From positions 1 to 64,000 of the forward strand of contig JBAXKG010000007.1 of the NCBI GenBank assembly GCA_037137455.1: 64,000 nucleotides of DNA, written 5' to 3'. This document shows positions 48,259 to 56,658 of the stretch, piece by piece. The stretch is from CAIVAT01 sp037137455. Its GTDB lineage: Bacteria; Bacteroidota; Bacteroidia; Bacteroidales; FEN-979. Numbering within the stretch: the first letter of the stretch is position 1; every line of letters starts with the position of its first letter. The notes under the pieces are model-generated. The model searched no databases. It was not told where the DNA came from and saw only the letters and a list, made by a program, of their open reading frames with translations. Made by a program: the position numbers and the translations under genes.

Positions 48259-50920
48259 GAAACTGGAAAGTCAAAATCTGTTTCATTGTTCTTCTGAATT
48301 TCGATCTATGGCGGGGAAGTTCTCCAAATATGGCATCCAGGTATAGCAATTCAACCCCGTTAAGAACGATTTGAGTAGCATGCTTGAATAGTGGAATAAA
48401 AGCATTCAAGGCTGAATTATCAGCATCGGTCCATGAACGGTTAGCCCTGGTTATGAGCAGGGAAAGATCAAATTGCCGGATGAATTCCAGTGGGTATGGA
48501 TTATTAATCAATGAAGGGATTTCGACAAAAATGTAGTCAAAGCTTTCCAAATCAATATGTTCATACCCAACCATTAATGATAACAGGTCTTTTGTTTCAA
48601 AGAAATTCTCTTTTATCGAGTACTGAATTTCATCATCGGTAGGGGGTATCAGTTCTCCTCCCGTCATGTAGAAGGGGTTTCCTTCAATTTCTTTGATATA
48701 GTTCAAAAACAGTACGTTTTCACCAAATGATTTAAGTTTCCGGCTAAGTTCTCTTCCTATACTTGTCTTTCCTTCTGCATCACGTGTGCTGAAGAGCAGG
48801 ATCATCACTGGTTTTATATGTTGGTCCACATTTGCCCTGACTAAGGTCAGTTTAACGTTTTGGGCCAGAATTTCAACAAGCCTTGGAATAATGAAGCCAA
48901 TATCAACAGCATATATTTGCTTAATTATCTGTGGATAGACGCCAGCGACTTTAAGTTTGATAAATCGTTCGGCCCTTTCCGGTGTTTTAATGGTTGTGTC
49001 GAAGAACTCCATTGCAAGCAGAATGGCTACAACCAGCACAAAGCCGACAATTGCAGCAAGGAGTACAAGCATAAGCGCTCTTGAACGAATAGGGTTCAAC
49101 GGGTAGTATGGCGCATCAACAACCTTTATATTGGTTCTTAATTCATCATCCTGTTGACGGAGTTTAGCGAGGTTTAAATCGTGCAGGAGTTGTAAAAACT
49201 CACTTTCATTAACGCCGATCAGCCGTTCCATCCTTTTCAATTCAGCGCCAAGAGGGGCGAAAACTTCGTAAACATGTTGAAAATATTTTTTCCGCTCGGC
49301 CAGAACCCTGAATGCTGCTTTACTCTCTTCGTAAGCAATGACATTTTTAAGCCAGGCATCCAACAACTCTTTTGTAGGCAGGCCTTCCACGCTGTTTGTC
49401 ACCACGTAAAGACGGTCGATATTGTCTTTTATAGCTTGTTTTATATTCTCAACCCTCGATTTAAGACTGGCAAGTTGCAGTATTGTTGCAGAATCGTTTC
49501 CAAGATCGATCTCTATATTTGCAATTTGCATTGTTGTTTCAGACAATTCGTTACGTAAACGAAGTATAGCGCTGGTATTTAGCGAAAGTTTGGCATGTGT
49601 TTCCAGTTTTTTTTCAATGATTTTTATCGCGGCATCAGACGAGGCAAATGCAATCTGTTTGTTTTGAAGTGAAACATCAAGTTCTTCCTTGGTTATTGCG
49701 ATAATTTTTGTTTGTTCGTAGTAGTTGATAATATTATTTCGTTCATTAAAGTCCAGCAATTCAGTCTCGGCTTTTTTCAACCTGCGTGCAGCATTTTCCA
49801 ATTGACGTTTAAAATACTGGATAACGGCATCTGTTTGATTTTGCTTCAGGAGTTTATAATTAACTATAAAAATCCGCGTCAAAAAAATGAGGGTCTGCTG
49901 ACATATACCCGGGTCGGGGTTTGTGTATGTAAGCTTTACAAGGTCACTGCTCTGGATCCGGAATATACCAACTGTTGAAAGGGCTTTAATACTGTAAAAC
50001 CTGTCGTCCTGGGAACTCCACAATTTATATATAAAGTTGTAATCGTTTTGGTGTCCGTAGGCAAGCAGCAGCTTAACGATTCTGTCAAAAGCAGAGGAAG
50101 AGGTACTCTGGGTTCCCCGTGTCAAGGAGATCAGAGTATCGCTGCTGGTAAAAGCATCTGTTATACGTGAAATTGAGTCTCCAACGAGAGATTGGGAGGC
50201 AGGGGAGGGTTCCGGATCAAAGGTTTGCTCAGGTGTGGGCGAGGCTTCCGGTAAATCTTCTCTGTTATTGACTATTAATTTTTGTCCGACCGAAATGTCA
50301 TTTCCTCTTAAATTATTATAAGACATTAATTCGTCAACACGTAACCCATTTGTTTTGGCAATAGAGTACATTGTTTCACCACTCCTGACAACATGAAATT
50401 TTTTCGTTCTGTTTAACCGGGAATGGGATTCAGAATATTCTGCTATCTCATCCTGTAAATCGTTTTTGTAGAGTGATGTATCAAGGCTGGAAGATTGTTT
50501 TGTGGGAGGGCGGTAATATCGTTTATCGCTTCGTTTTGCTTTTTTTACGATATCAATTATATCGGATGGAACTTTTGCAAGCAGCTCATCATAATTTTCT
50601 TTGGAAATATATCGTGGATCGTAATGATCCAGTAGAAGATGTTGTGCAAGCAAACTAACAGAAACTTCTTCAAGGGTTTGCCTTGATTTGATAAGGTTGA
50701 TCAGATTGTCGAACAAAGCGGCGGTTACCATATAATCGACATTGGCTTGCTGTTGCACAGAATAGCCAGATGTAACGCCGGTATATATTGTGGTTTCAGA
50801 ACTGTATGACCATTGACTTTTCCTTGTAAGAATGAATACAACAGTAGCAATAATCAAAGGGACCAGAATCAATAATATAATGTGTCGCTGAAGTAATTTT
50901 ATGAAATAAATAACTTTCAT
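48239..50920 (-). CDS. Wzc/GumC-like chain-length protein with LysM insert and degenerate tyrosine-kinase domain
   Basis: 893 residues. TM1 at about 12-31, then a Wzz periplasmic region interrupted by a LysM domain at 174-218 (FHVVRSGETMYSIAKTNGL ... ISVGQKLIV) and a Pro/Ser/Glu linker. Coiled coils follow to TM2 at about 620-645. The cytoplasmic part resembles BY-kinases: Walker-A-like STRDAEGKTS is kept. The Walker A' Asp is missing (VLFLNYIKE), Walker B reads IFVEIPSL and there is no C-terminal Tyr cluster. It is therefore probably not an active kinase, but an ATP-binding or purely structural partner. ATG overlaps the TolC-like stop (TAATG). Confidence 0.87.
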   Translation of the reverse strand: MKVIYFIKLLQRHIILLILVPLIIATVVFILTRKSQWSYSSETTIYTGVTSGYSVQQQANVDYMVTAALFDNLINLIKSRQTLEEVSVSLLAQHLLLDHYDPRYISKENYDELLAKVPSDIIDIVKKAKRSDKRYYRPPTKQSSSLDTSLYKNDLQDEIAEYSESHSRLNRTKKFHVVRSGETMYSIAKTNGLRVDELMSYNNLRGNDISVGQKLIVNNREDLPEASPTPEQTFDPEPSPASQSLVGDSISRITDAFTSSDTLISLTRGTQSTSSSAFDRIVKLLLAYGHQNDYNFIYKLWSSQDDRFYSIKALSTVGIFRIQSSDLVKLTYTNPDPGICQQTLIFLTRIFIVNYKLLKQNQTDAVIQYFKRQLENAARRLKKAETELLDFNERNNIINYYEQTKIIAITKEELDVSLQNKQIAFASSDAAIKIIEKKLETHAKLSLNTSAILRLRNELSETTMQIANIEIDLGNDSATILQLASLKSRVENIKQAIKDNIDRLYVVTNSVEGLPTKELLDAWLKNVIAYEESKAAFRVLAERKKYFQHVYEVFAPLGAELKRMERLIGVNESEFLQLLHDLNLAKLRQQDDELRTNIKVVDAPYYPLNPIRSRALMLVLLAAIVGFVLVVAILLAMEFFDTTIKTPERAERFIKLKVAGVYPQIIKQIYAVDIGFIIPRLVEILAQNVKLTLVRANVDQHIKPVMILLFSTRDAEGKTSIGRELSRKLKSFGENVLFLNYIKEIEGNPFYMTGGELIPPTDDEIQYSIKENFFETKDLLSLMVGYEHIDLESFDYIFVEIPSLINNPYPLEFIRQFDLSLLITRANRSWTDADNSALNAFIPLFKHATQIVLNGVELLYLDAIFGELPRHRSKFRRTMKQILTFQFHEKNTP

Positions 50921-51720
50921 TAATCTATTTTATTTATTACATTAAACTTGATACCGGCAAACTCCTGAAGGAGCATGTAGGCATTGTAGAAGGCGAACCG
51001 GGATTCTTCAAAGTCAGTAACTGCTTTACGGTACATTTCATTAATATATGCTAACTCATACAAGGTTATTTGCCCGTTTAAAAATTCTTTATCTCCCATT
51101 TCCTTTTGCAGCGCCTGGGCATATATGTTTTCATTTGCAATTTTCAGAATACGCTGGTTAACAATTAACTGGTTATATTGTACAATAATTAATTTTCGCA
51201 ATTCAATGATTTGATTGTCCCTGATAGCCATCGATTTTTCAACCTCTTTCGTTGCGGTTTTAATTCTGTTTTTCCTGTCCCAAAAATCATCCATAGGTAA
51301 ACGAAGGCTTACGCTAACCAAGGCCCGATCACTATTTTGGGTGGATTGCATAATATTTCCTATTATTACATTGTCACTAGATGAACCAGAATTATCTGTT
51401 CCGGAAAACCAATAATCCTTTTGTAACAATCCATCGATGTAGAAATTTTGCATCCATTCCCTTTTTGCTGTTTTAATTTTATATTTCCAAATGGCAATAT
51501 CTGCATCCTGTGATCTCAGAAGCGGGGAGTTTACAATGGCAGAGTCAATCAGGTCTTCGAGGGGAGGAATGCGTAATGTGATATCATCCACAAACGGGTT
51601 GAAGGTCACTGATGAATCCTGGGCGTTTCCACTTTTAAAAAATCCTTGTCCAAAAAAAAACAGTGGAGAATTCAAGAGAAAAATAACCAAAAAAAGTGAG
51701 CATCTTGTTTTCATATCCAC
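50920..51720 (-). CDS. short TolC-like outer-membrane-efflux family protein
   Basis: 266 residues with a signal ending FFGQG. LEDLIDSAIVNSPLLRSQDADIAIWKYKIKTAKREW is the usual start of a TolC repeat. It is followed by strand-like ALVSVSLRLPM and a long helix (KTATKEVEKSMAIRDNQIIELRKLIIVQYNQL), then a second helix pair. Full TolC proteins have two such repeats (over 400 residues), so this is about one. It could trimerise or hexamerise, or act as an adaptor between the Wzc-like protein and an outer-membrane exit. No Wza-type lipoprotein is encoded in the locus. Confidence 0.75.
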   Translation of the reverse strand: MDMKTRCSLFLVIFLLNSPLFFFGQGFFKSGNAQDSSVTFNPFVDDITLRIPPLEDLIDSAIVNSPLLRSQDADIAIWKYKIKTAKREWMQNFYIDGLLQKDYWFSGTDNSGSSSDNVIIGNIMQSTQNSDRALVSVSLRLPMDDFWDRKNRIKTATKEVEKSMAIRDNQIIELRKLIIVQYNQLIVNQRILKIANENIYAQALQKEMGDKEFLNGQITLYELAYINEMYRKAVTDFEESRFAFYNAYMLLQEFAGIKFNVINKID

Positions 51721-51741
51721 TTGTTGATTTTTATCGAATTC

Positions 51742-52974
51742 TTAGACATTTTCTTTTTGAATGAATATTGTAAACGTTCTAAAAATTAGCTTTATGTCAT
51801 TCCAGAATGAATTGTGTTCTGCATAATAATTATCCAGCGCAAATCTTTCCTCTTCAGACATTGTTCCTTTTTTTCCACGTTTTTCCACTTGCCAGAGGCC
51901 GGTTAAGCCTGCAGCAGCTCTGAAACGGCGGCTCCATTTCTTTTTTGTCAATGCTTCAGCTTCGTTAAGGGGCAGGGGACGGTTACCTACAATCGACATA
52001 TCTCCTTTAATAATATTAAAGAGCTGGGGTAATTCATCAATACTGGTCATCCGGATGAATTTTCCTACTTTGGTTATTCTTGGATCATCCTTGATTTTCA
52101 GAAAAGCTTTTTTTGCACTGCGCCGATTATTAGCAAGCCGTTCACAAATTTCTTCGCCATCGTAGTATACCATTGGCGAGCAGTTTTGGCCTGAAGGTAG
52201 CTTTGCGCATTCCGAACAGGTTACCTCAACCGATTCATTGATATACTGGTTCAAATGGGCAACGTCTTTGATGCGTGAGTCAGCATCGGGGTACATTGAC
52301 CTGAACTTATAGAAATCAAATATCTTATAGTTAGACCCAACCCGTTTGGCAATATAGTAAACCTTACCGCGCGACTCAACCAGGATGGCTATTACGGTAA
52401 GAAGCATAAATGGCGACAATATCAGCAGTGCAGAAAGAGCGACAACCATATCGAAAATACGCTTGGGTAAAGGTGTTTTATATGGAGTCATGTCTTCATC
52501 CTGTAGCGACATTGGCTTTGGAACGTATTCTGCCTTAAACTTATTCAGGAAAAGAATCCGGCTATAAATATTATTAATATTTATTTCTTTATGATAAAAG
52601 TCATCAATTCCCATGTTGAAAGCCTCCTGTTTGATGCCATTATCCCGAAAAAAGGAGATAACGATAAAGGGAGTTTTCTGATAAACCTTGTTTAATTTGA
52701 GTTTCAAGTAAAACAATAAGCCATTTATTCCAGGAAGAATAAATTCGCAGATGATGGCATCAATCTTATGCTCTTCTTGATAAACCTTATCAAAACGAGT
52801 ATCCTGGTCCAGGTCAAAAAGGTTAAATTGGTAATTTGTTAACCAATAGAGTGCAGCCAGACCATTCGATATTTGTCTAACACTAAATAAATCGCTTTTA
52901 TCGAACTGATCAATAGTTGGCTGATCATTTCCAATATAAAGGATTTTTAAAGGTGTGAAAGCATTTTCATCCAT
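51742..52974 (-). CDS. receiver-like domain fused to an initiating sugar transferase (polyprenyl-phosphate)
   Basis: 410 residues. Residues 8-150 have a CheY-like fold, but the acceptor position is Glu77 (IICEFILPGING, where CheY has Asp), and the acidic pair is reduced to GND. Ser107 and Lys129 are kept. A membrane helix at about 173-196 leads into a bacterial sugar transferase (WcaJ/PglC type): IAKRVGSNYKIFDFYKFRSMYPDAD, catalytic Asp313-Glu314 in TSIDELPQLFNIIKGDMSIVGNRPLP. An insert around 248-280 carries Cys253, Cys256, Cys265 and Cys277. It should load the first sugar phosphate on undecaprenyl phosphate. It follows the free receiver gene by 6 bases. Confidence 0.88.
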   Translation of the reverse strand: MDENAFTPLKILYIGNDQPTIDQFDKSDLFSVRQISNGLAALYWLTNYQFNLFDLDQDTRFDKVYQEEHKIDAIICEFILPGINGLLFYLKLKLNKVYQKTPFIVISFFRDNGIKQEAFNMGIDDFYHKEININNIYSRILFLNKFKAEYVPKPMSLQDEDMTPYKTPLPKRIFDMVVALSALLILSPFMLLTVIAILVESRGKVYYIAKRVGSNYKIFDFYKFRSMYPDADSRIKDVAHLNQYINESVEVTCSECAKLPSGQNCSPMVYYDGEEICERLANNRRSAKKAFLKIKDDPRITKVGKFIRMTSIDELPQLFNIIKGDMSIVGNRPLPLNEAEALTKKKWSRRFRAAAGLTGLWQVEKRGKKGTMSEEERFALDNYYAEHNSFWNDIKLIFRTFTIFIQKENV

Positions 52975-52980
52975 AAAACA

Positions 52981-53379
52981 CTAATTACCTCTTCGTTGCG
53001 AGTACAATTCCTTGAATTCCAGGCGTCGTTTAATTCTTGCAATGAGTTCCTTGGGATTAAACGGTTTAAGAACATAATCATCGGCACCCATTTCAAAGCA
53101 CCTGATCTTATCAGCGCTCTCTTCTTTACCTGAAAGCATTATCAATGGAATCTCGTCAAAGAAGCCGCTTTCCCGAATTCTTCGGATAAATTCAAAGCCA
53201 TTTAAAACAGGCATTTCGACATCACAGATAATCACATCAGGGAGATTTCCGGTTTGCAAATAGAATAGTGCATCCATTCCGTTGCTGATCGAAGTAACTT
53301 CAAAATCCTTGTTAAACGTATTTTCGATTATAAACCGGATACTTTTTTCATCATCAATAGCGAGTATCTTTTTCTTCAT
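52981..53379 (-). CDS. stand-alone response regulator receiver
   Basis: 132 residues, receiver domain only. Acidic pair Asp9-Asp10, acceptor Asp53 in VIICDVEMPVLNG, Ser83 and Lys105 in YVLKPFNPKE are all canonical, so it should be phosphorylated. There is no output domain; it may relay phosphate or bind the sugar-transferase receiver-like domain, which reads IICEFILPGING at the same place. It is the first gene of the 22-kb locus and has its own promoter core. Confidence 0.93.
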   Translation of the reverse strand: MKKKILAIDDEKSIRFIIENTFNKDFEVTSISNGMDALFYLQTGNLPDVIICDVEMPVLNGFEFIRRIRESGFFDEIPLIMLSGKEESADKIRCFEMGADDYVLKPFNPKELIARIKRRLEFKELYSQRRGN

Positions 53380-53398
53380 AACGTCTTATTTTGCTAAG

Positions 53399-53406
53399 CA
53401 AATATA
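53399..53406 (-). promoter_or_regulatory. candidate promoter core for the exopolysaccharide locus
   Basis: Minus strand TATATTTG, 19 bases before the receiver gene ATG, in the only spacer above 45 bases between the uvrB operon and the locus. No convincing -33 TTTG at the standard distance. Confidence 0.5.
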
Positions 53407-53456
53407 TTCAAATATGTATGAAATGCAGAAAATAGATATTAACAAAAAAGAAGAAG

Positions 53457-55514
53457 TTATTTATCATAACGTTCCGATTGATTATTCTCAATGGTCATTT
53501 TTTCAACCATTTCTTTAAGTATTTTTAATTCATCACGTAGCCGGGCCGCTTCCAGGAAATCCAGGCTTTTTACTGATACCTCTAAAGCTTTACTGATCTT
53601 GCTGACTAATTTCTGCAGTTTTTCTTTCGAAAGGTACTGAATTATCGGGTCTGCCGCGATATCTGAATAATCTTTTTCAATATAGGCTACAGGCATTTTC
53701 GTTTTACCGTCTGCAACAGTTGTTTGCCCAAGTATTTCATTTGTACTTTTAATGATCTGGGAGGGTGTAATGTTATTCAATAAATTATAAGAGATTTGCC
53801 TTTCTCTACGGCGGTTTGTTTCATTCATCATTCGTTTCATCGACTCGGTGAGCTTGTCGGCATACATGATCACTTTACTGTTAATATTTCGTGCAGCACG
53901 CCCTGCCGTTTGAGTCAATGAACGTTCAGAACGAAGGAACCCTTCCTTATCGGCATCGAGAATAGCAACCAATGAAACTTCAGGGAGATCAAGTCCTTCG
54001 CGCAGCAGGTTAACGCCGACAAGGACATCGAATGTTCCAAGCCGTAAATCCCTTAAAATTTCGACCCGTTCGAGGGTCTCGACATCAGAGTGGATGTAAC
54101 GGCAACGGACGCCAATCCTGGTAAAATAATTTGTCAGTTCTTCCGCCATCCGTTTTGTCAGGGTTGTAACAAGGATCCGTTCATTCTTTTGTATCCGCTG
54201 ATTAATTTCTTCCAGAAGATCGTCTATCTGGCGCAGGCTTGGTCTGACTTCTACGTATGGATCAAGCAACCCGGTTGGACGAATTACCTGTTCCACCATA
54301 ACACCTTCGCATTTCTGCAGCTCAAAATCAGCAGGAGTCGCACTGACATAGATAGTCTGATTGACCATTGTTTCGAATTCATCAAATTTTAATGGTCTGT
54401 TATCCATTGCAGAAGGAAGCCTGAACCCATATTCTACCAGGGTTTGTTTGCGTGAACGGTCACCTCCAAACATGGCCCTTATCTGAGGTATAGTTGCATG
54501 GCTTTCATCAATCACCATCAGGAAGTCATCAGGAAAAAAATCGAGCAGACAGAAGGGACGGGAACCAGCAGTTCTGCCATCAAAATACCTTGAATAGTTT
54601 TCGATGCCCGAACAATAACCAAGTTCGCGCATCATTTCAATATCATAGCTAACGCGATCTTCTAAACGTTTTGCTTCCAGTTCCTTGCCGTTTTCTTTGA
54701 AAAACTCACATTGTTTTATAAGGTCATCCTGTATCTGAATCAATGATTCGCGCATCTTATCCTGAGATGTTACGAAGATATTCGCAGGGTATAATGTCAT
54801 CAATTCCATTTTTTCAATTTTCCGTCCGGTCACGGGATCGAATGATTCGATAGACTCTACTTCGTTTCCACAGAAAATCAACCTGTAAGCGATGTCGAGA
54901 TAGGCAGGAAAAATATCCACAGAATCTCCTTTTACCCTGAAACGGCCACGGGTAAAATCACCTTCAGTTCGTGAATAAAGACTGTTGACCAATGATTGCA
55001 GGAGTTTTTTCCGGCCAAGCTGGTCTCCGGAATTCACCCGAATCACATTCTGGTTAAAGTCGTCAGGATTACCGATGCCGTAAATACATGATACCGAGGA
55101 GACGACGATAATATCACGCCTGCCTGACAACAGGGCTGAAGATGCGCTCAATCTAAGCTTTTCGATCTCTTCATTTATTGAAAGATCTTTTTCAATGTAG
55201 GTATTAGTTACAGGAATAAAAGCTTCTGGTTGGTAATAGTCATAATATGAAACAAAAAATTCTACTGAATTTTCAGGAAAAAACTGTTTGAATTCCCCGT
55301 ACAATTGCGCTGCAAGTGTCTTGTTATGGCTGAATACAAGCGTCGGCTTCTGAACTTGTTGGATTACATTGGCAATAGTAAATGTTTTACCGGAACCAGT
55401 CACCCCATTTAATACTTGCGAAGGATCACCCCGTTGAATACCTTCAACGAGTTGTTTTATGGCCTCGGGCTGATCTCCGGTTGGCAAAAATTCGGAAGTG
55501 AGCTTGAAATCCAA
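53457..55514 (-). CDS. uvrB: excinuclease ABC subunit B
   Basis: 685 residues. It loads onto damaged DNA from UvrA2 and recruits UvrC. Helicase motifs: GVTGSGKTFTIANV (Walker A), FVSYYDYYQPEAFIP (beta-hairpin region), DESHATIPQ (Walker B), REGLDLPEVSLVAILDADKEGFLRS and QTAGRAARN. C-terminal UVR motif (SLDFLEAARLRDELKILKEM) for UvrC contact. It is the last of five minus-strand genes; the EEP gene stop is 11 bases upstream. Confidence 0.97.
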   Translation of the reverse strand: MDFKLTSEFLPTGDQPEAIKQLVEGIQRGDPSQVLNGVTGSGKTFTIANVIQQVQKPTLVFSHNKTLAAQLYGEFKQFFPENSVEFFVSYYDYYQPEAFIPVTNTYIEKDLSINEEIEKLRLSASSALLSGRRDIIVVSSVSCIYGIGNPDDFNQNVIRVNSGDQLGRKKLLQSLVNSLYSRTEGDFTRGRFRVKGDSVDIFPAYLDIAYRLIFCGNEVESIESFDPVTGRKIEKMELMTLYPANIFVTSQDKMRESLIQIQDDLIKQCEFFKENGKELEAKRLEDRVSYDIEMMRELGYCSGIENYSRYFDGRTAGSRPFCLLDFFPDDFLMVIDESHATIPQIRAMFGGDRSRKQTLVEYGFRLPSAMDNRPLKFDEFETMVNQTIYVSATPADFELQKCEGVMVEQVIRPTGLLDPYVEVRPSLRQIDDLLEEINQRIQKNERILVTTLTKRMAEELTNYFTRIGVRCRYIHSDVETLERVEILRDLRLGTFDVLVGVNLLREGLDLPEVSLVAILDADKEGFLRSERSLTQTAGRAARNINSKVIMYADKLTESMKRMMNETNRRRERQISYNLLNNITPSQIIKSTNEILGQTTVADGKTKMPVAYIEKDYSDIAADPIIQYLSKEKLQKLVSKISKALEVSVKSLDFLEAARLRDELKILKEMVEKMTIENNQSERYDK

Positions 55515-55525
55515 AAGAGTTCGTT

Positions 55526-56641
55526 TTAGTGGTTAAAAGCCATGGTTGCGGTAATCGGATAATGATCTGATAATTCCACATCAATTTTTTTATATGTCAG
55601 CGCCTGAAATTCCCTGGTATGAAGTATATAATCAATTCGGAAGGAGGGCAGTTTTCCGGCATATGTCCCCTCAAATAATTCATTCCCAGCTTCCTTGAAT
55701 GAGTCGAATAAACCGATGGTTAATTGATGATATGTATAAGAGGTGGGGGTATCATTAAAGTCACCTGCAAGTATTACAGGATAAGGGCAAGCAGCAATGT
55801 GGGTGGCAAGATTATGAACTTGTTTTGATCTAAGGATAAACGATTTACGAAGTTTCCAGATCATGCGTTTTGATCCTTCCCTGAGCGGGGTTCCCTCAGT
55901 ATCGGGATCAGTAAGTCGAGAATAAAATGAATAGTCATCATTTCCAAATCTAACCGATTCAAGGTGCAGATTGTACACGCGAATAGTATCCTTTTTGATT
56001 AGAATATCCGAAAAAAGTGCAAATAAACTTCCGTCCTGAAGCTTAAAATGGCCCGAGTTCAGAATGGGGTAACGCGAAAATGTAGCGATTGCATTGATTT
56101 TCCGTTTGTTCCAAAAATCTTTGTAATTTTTAAAGGAATAATAATCCAATTGTATAGATTTGGTAAATTTTGTCAGGGTTTTAGAAAAGTCTTCACCTAT
56201 GGCAAAGAATTCCTGGATACATATTATGTCACCTTTTTGTTTAGCAAGAAATTCAGTGACTTTACTTCTGGTTTCGGGAATACTTTCAGCACGTTGACTA
56301 CCGTAAAGACTGTGAACATTAAAACTGACCACTTTTATCTTCAACCCGGTGGGGGCAGTTTGTTTAGAAAAATGGAATGGATATATTGACAGAAGGCTGT
56401 TCCACCCCACCAGAATTGAAATAAGTGAAAGGAAGATGAATCGTTTCCACATTATTAACCATAAGGTTACAAATACCAAATTGATGATCAGTAAAACAGG
56501 GTATGCAAGGCCAAAAAATGCAAAAAACCAAAATTTTTCCGGGCTTATATAACCGGCGCAATAGGATGCGAGCAATCCGATCACAGCCATTAAATTAATG
56601 AATAACAGAAACTTCAAAAAAAATGATCGGTTCATTTTCAT
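55526..56641 (-). CDS. membrane endonuclease/exonuclease/phosphatase family protein
   Basis: 371 residues from the ATG at 56641 (an in-frame TTG at 56650 is possible). Two to three N-terminal membrane helices (to about 85) precede an EEP domain: KVVSFNVHSLYG, IICIQEFF (metal-binding Glu), AGDFNDTPTSYTYH and the terminal SDHYPI. The family includes DNases, RNases and lipid phosphatases. The substrate is not apparent, and the membrane anchor speaks against chromosomal repair despite the mutL/uvrB neighbours. Confidence 0.85.
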   Translation of the reverse strand: MKMNRSFFLKFLLFINLMAVIGLLASYCAGYISPEKFWFFAFFGLAYPVLLIINLVFVTLWLIMWKRFIFLSLISILVGWNSLLSIYPFHFSKQTAPTGLKIKVVSFNVHSLYGSQRAESIPETRSKVTEFLAKQKGDIICIQEFFAIGEDFSKTLTKFTKSIQLDYYSFKNYKDFWNKRKINAIATFSRYPILNSGHFKLQDGSLFALFSDILIKKDTIRVYNLHLESVRFGNDDYSFYSRLTDPDTEGTPLREGSKRMIWKLRKSFILRSKQVHNLATHIAACPYPVILAGDFNDTPTSYTYHQLTIGLFDSFKEAGNELFEGTYAGKLPSFRIDYILHTREFQALTYKKIDVELSDHYPITATMAFNH

Positions 56642-56658
56642 TGAAAACAAGTTTTTGG

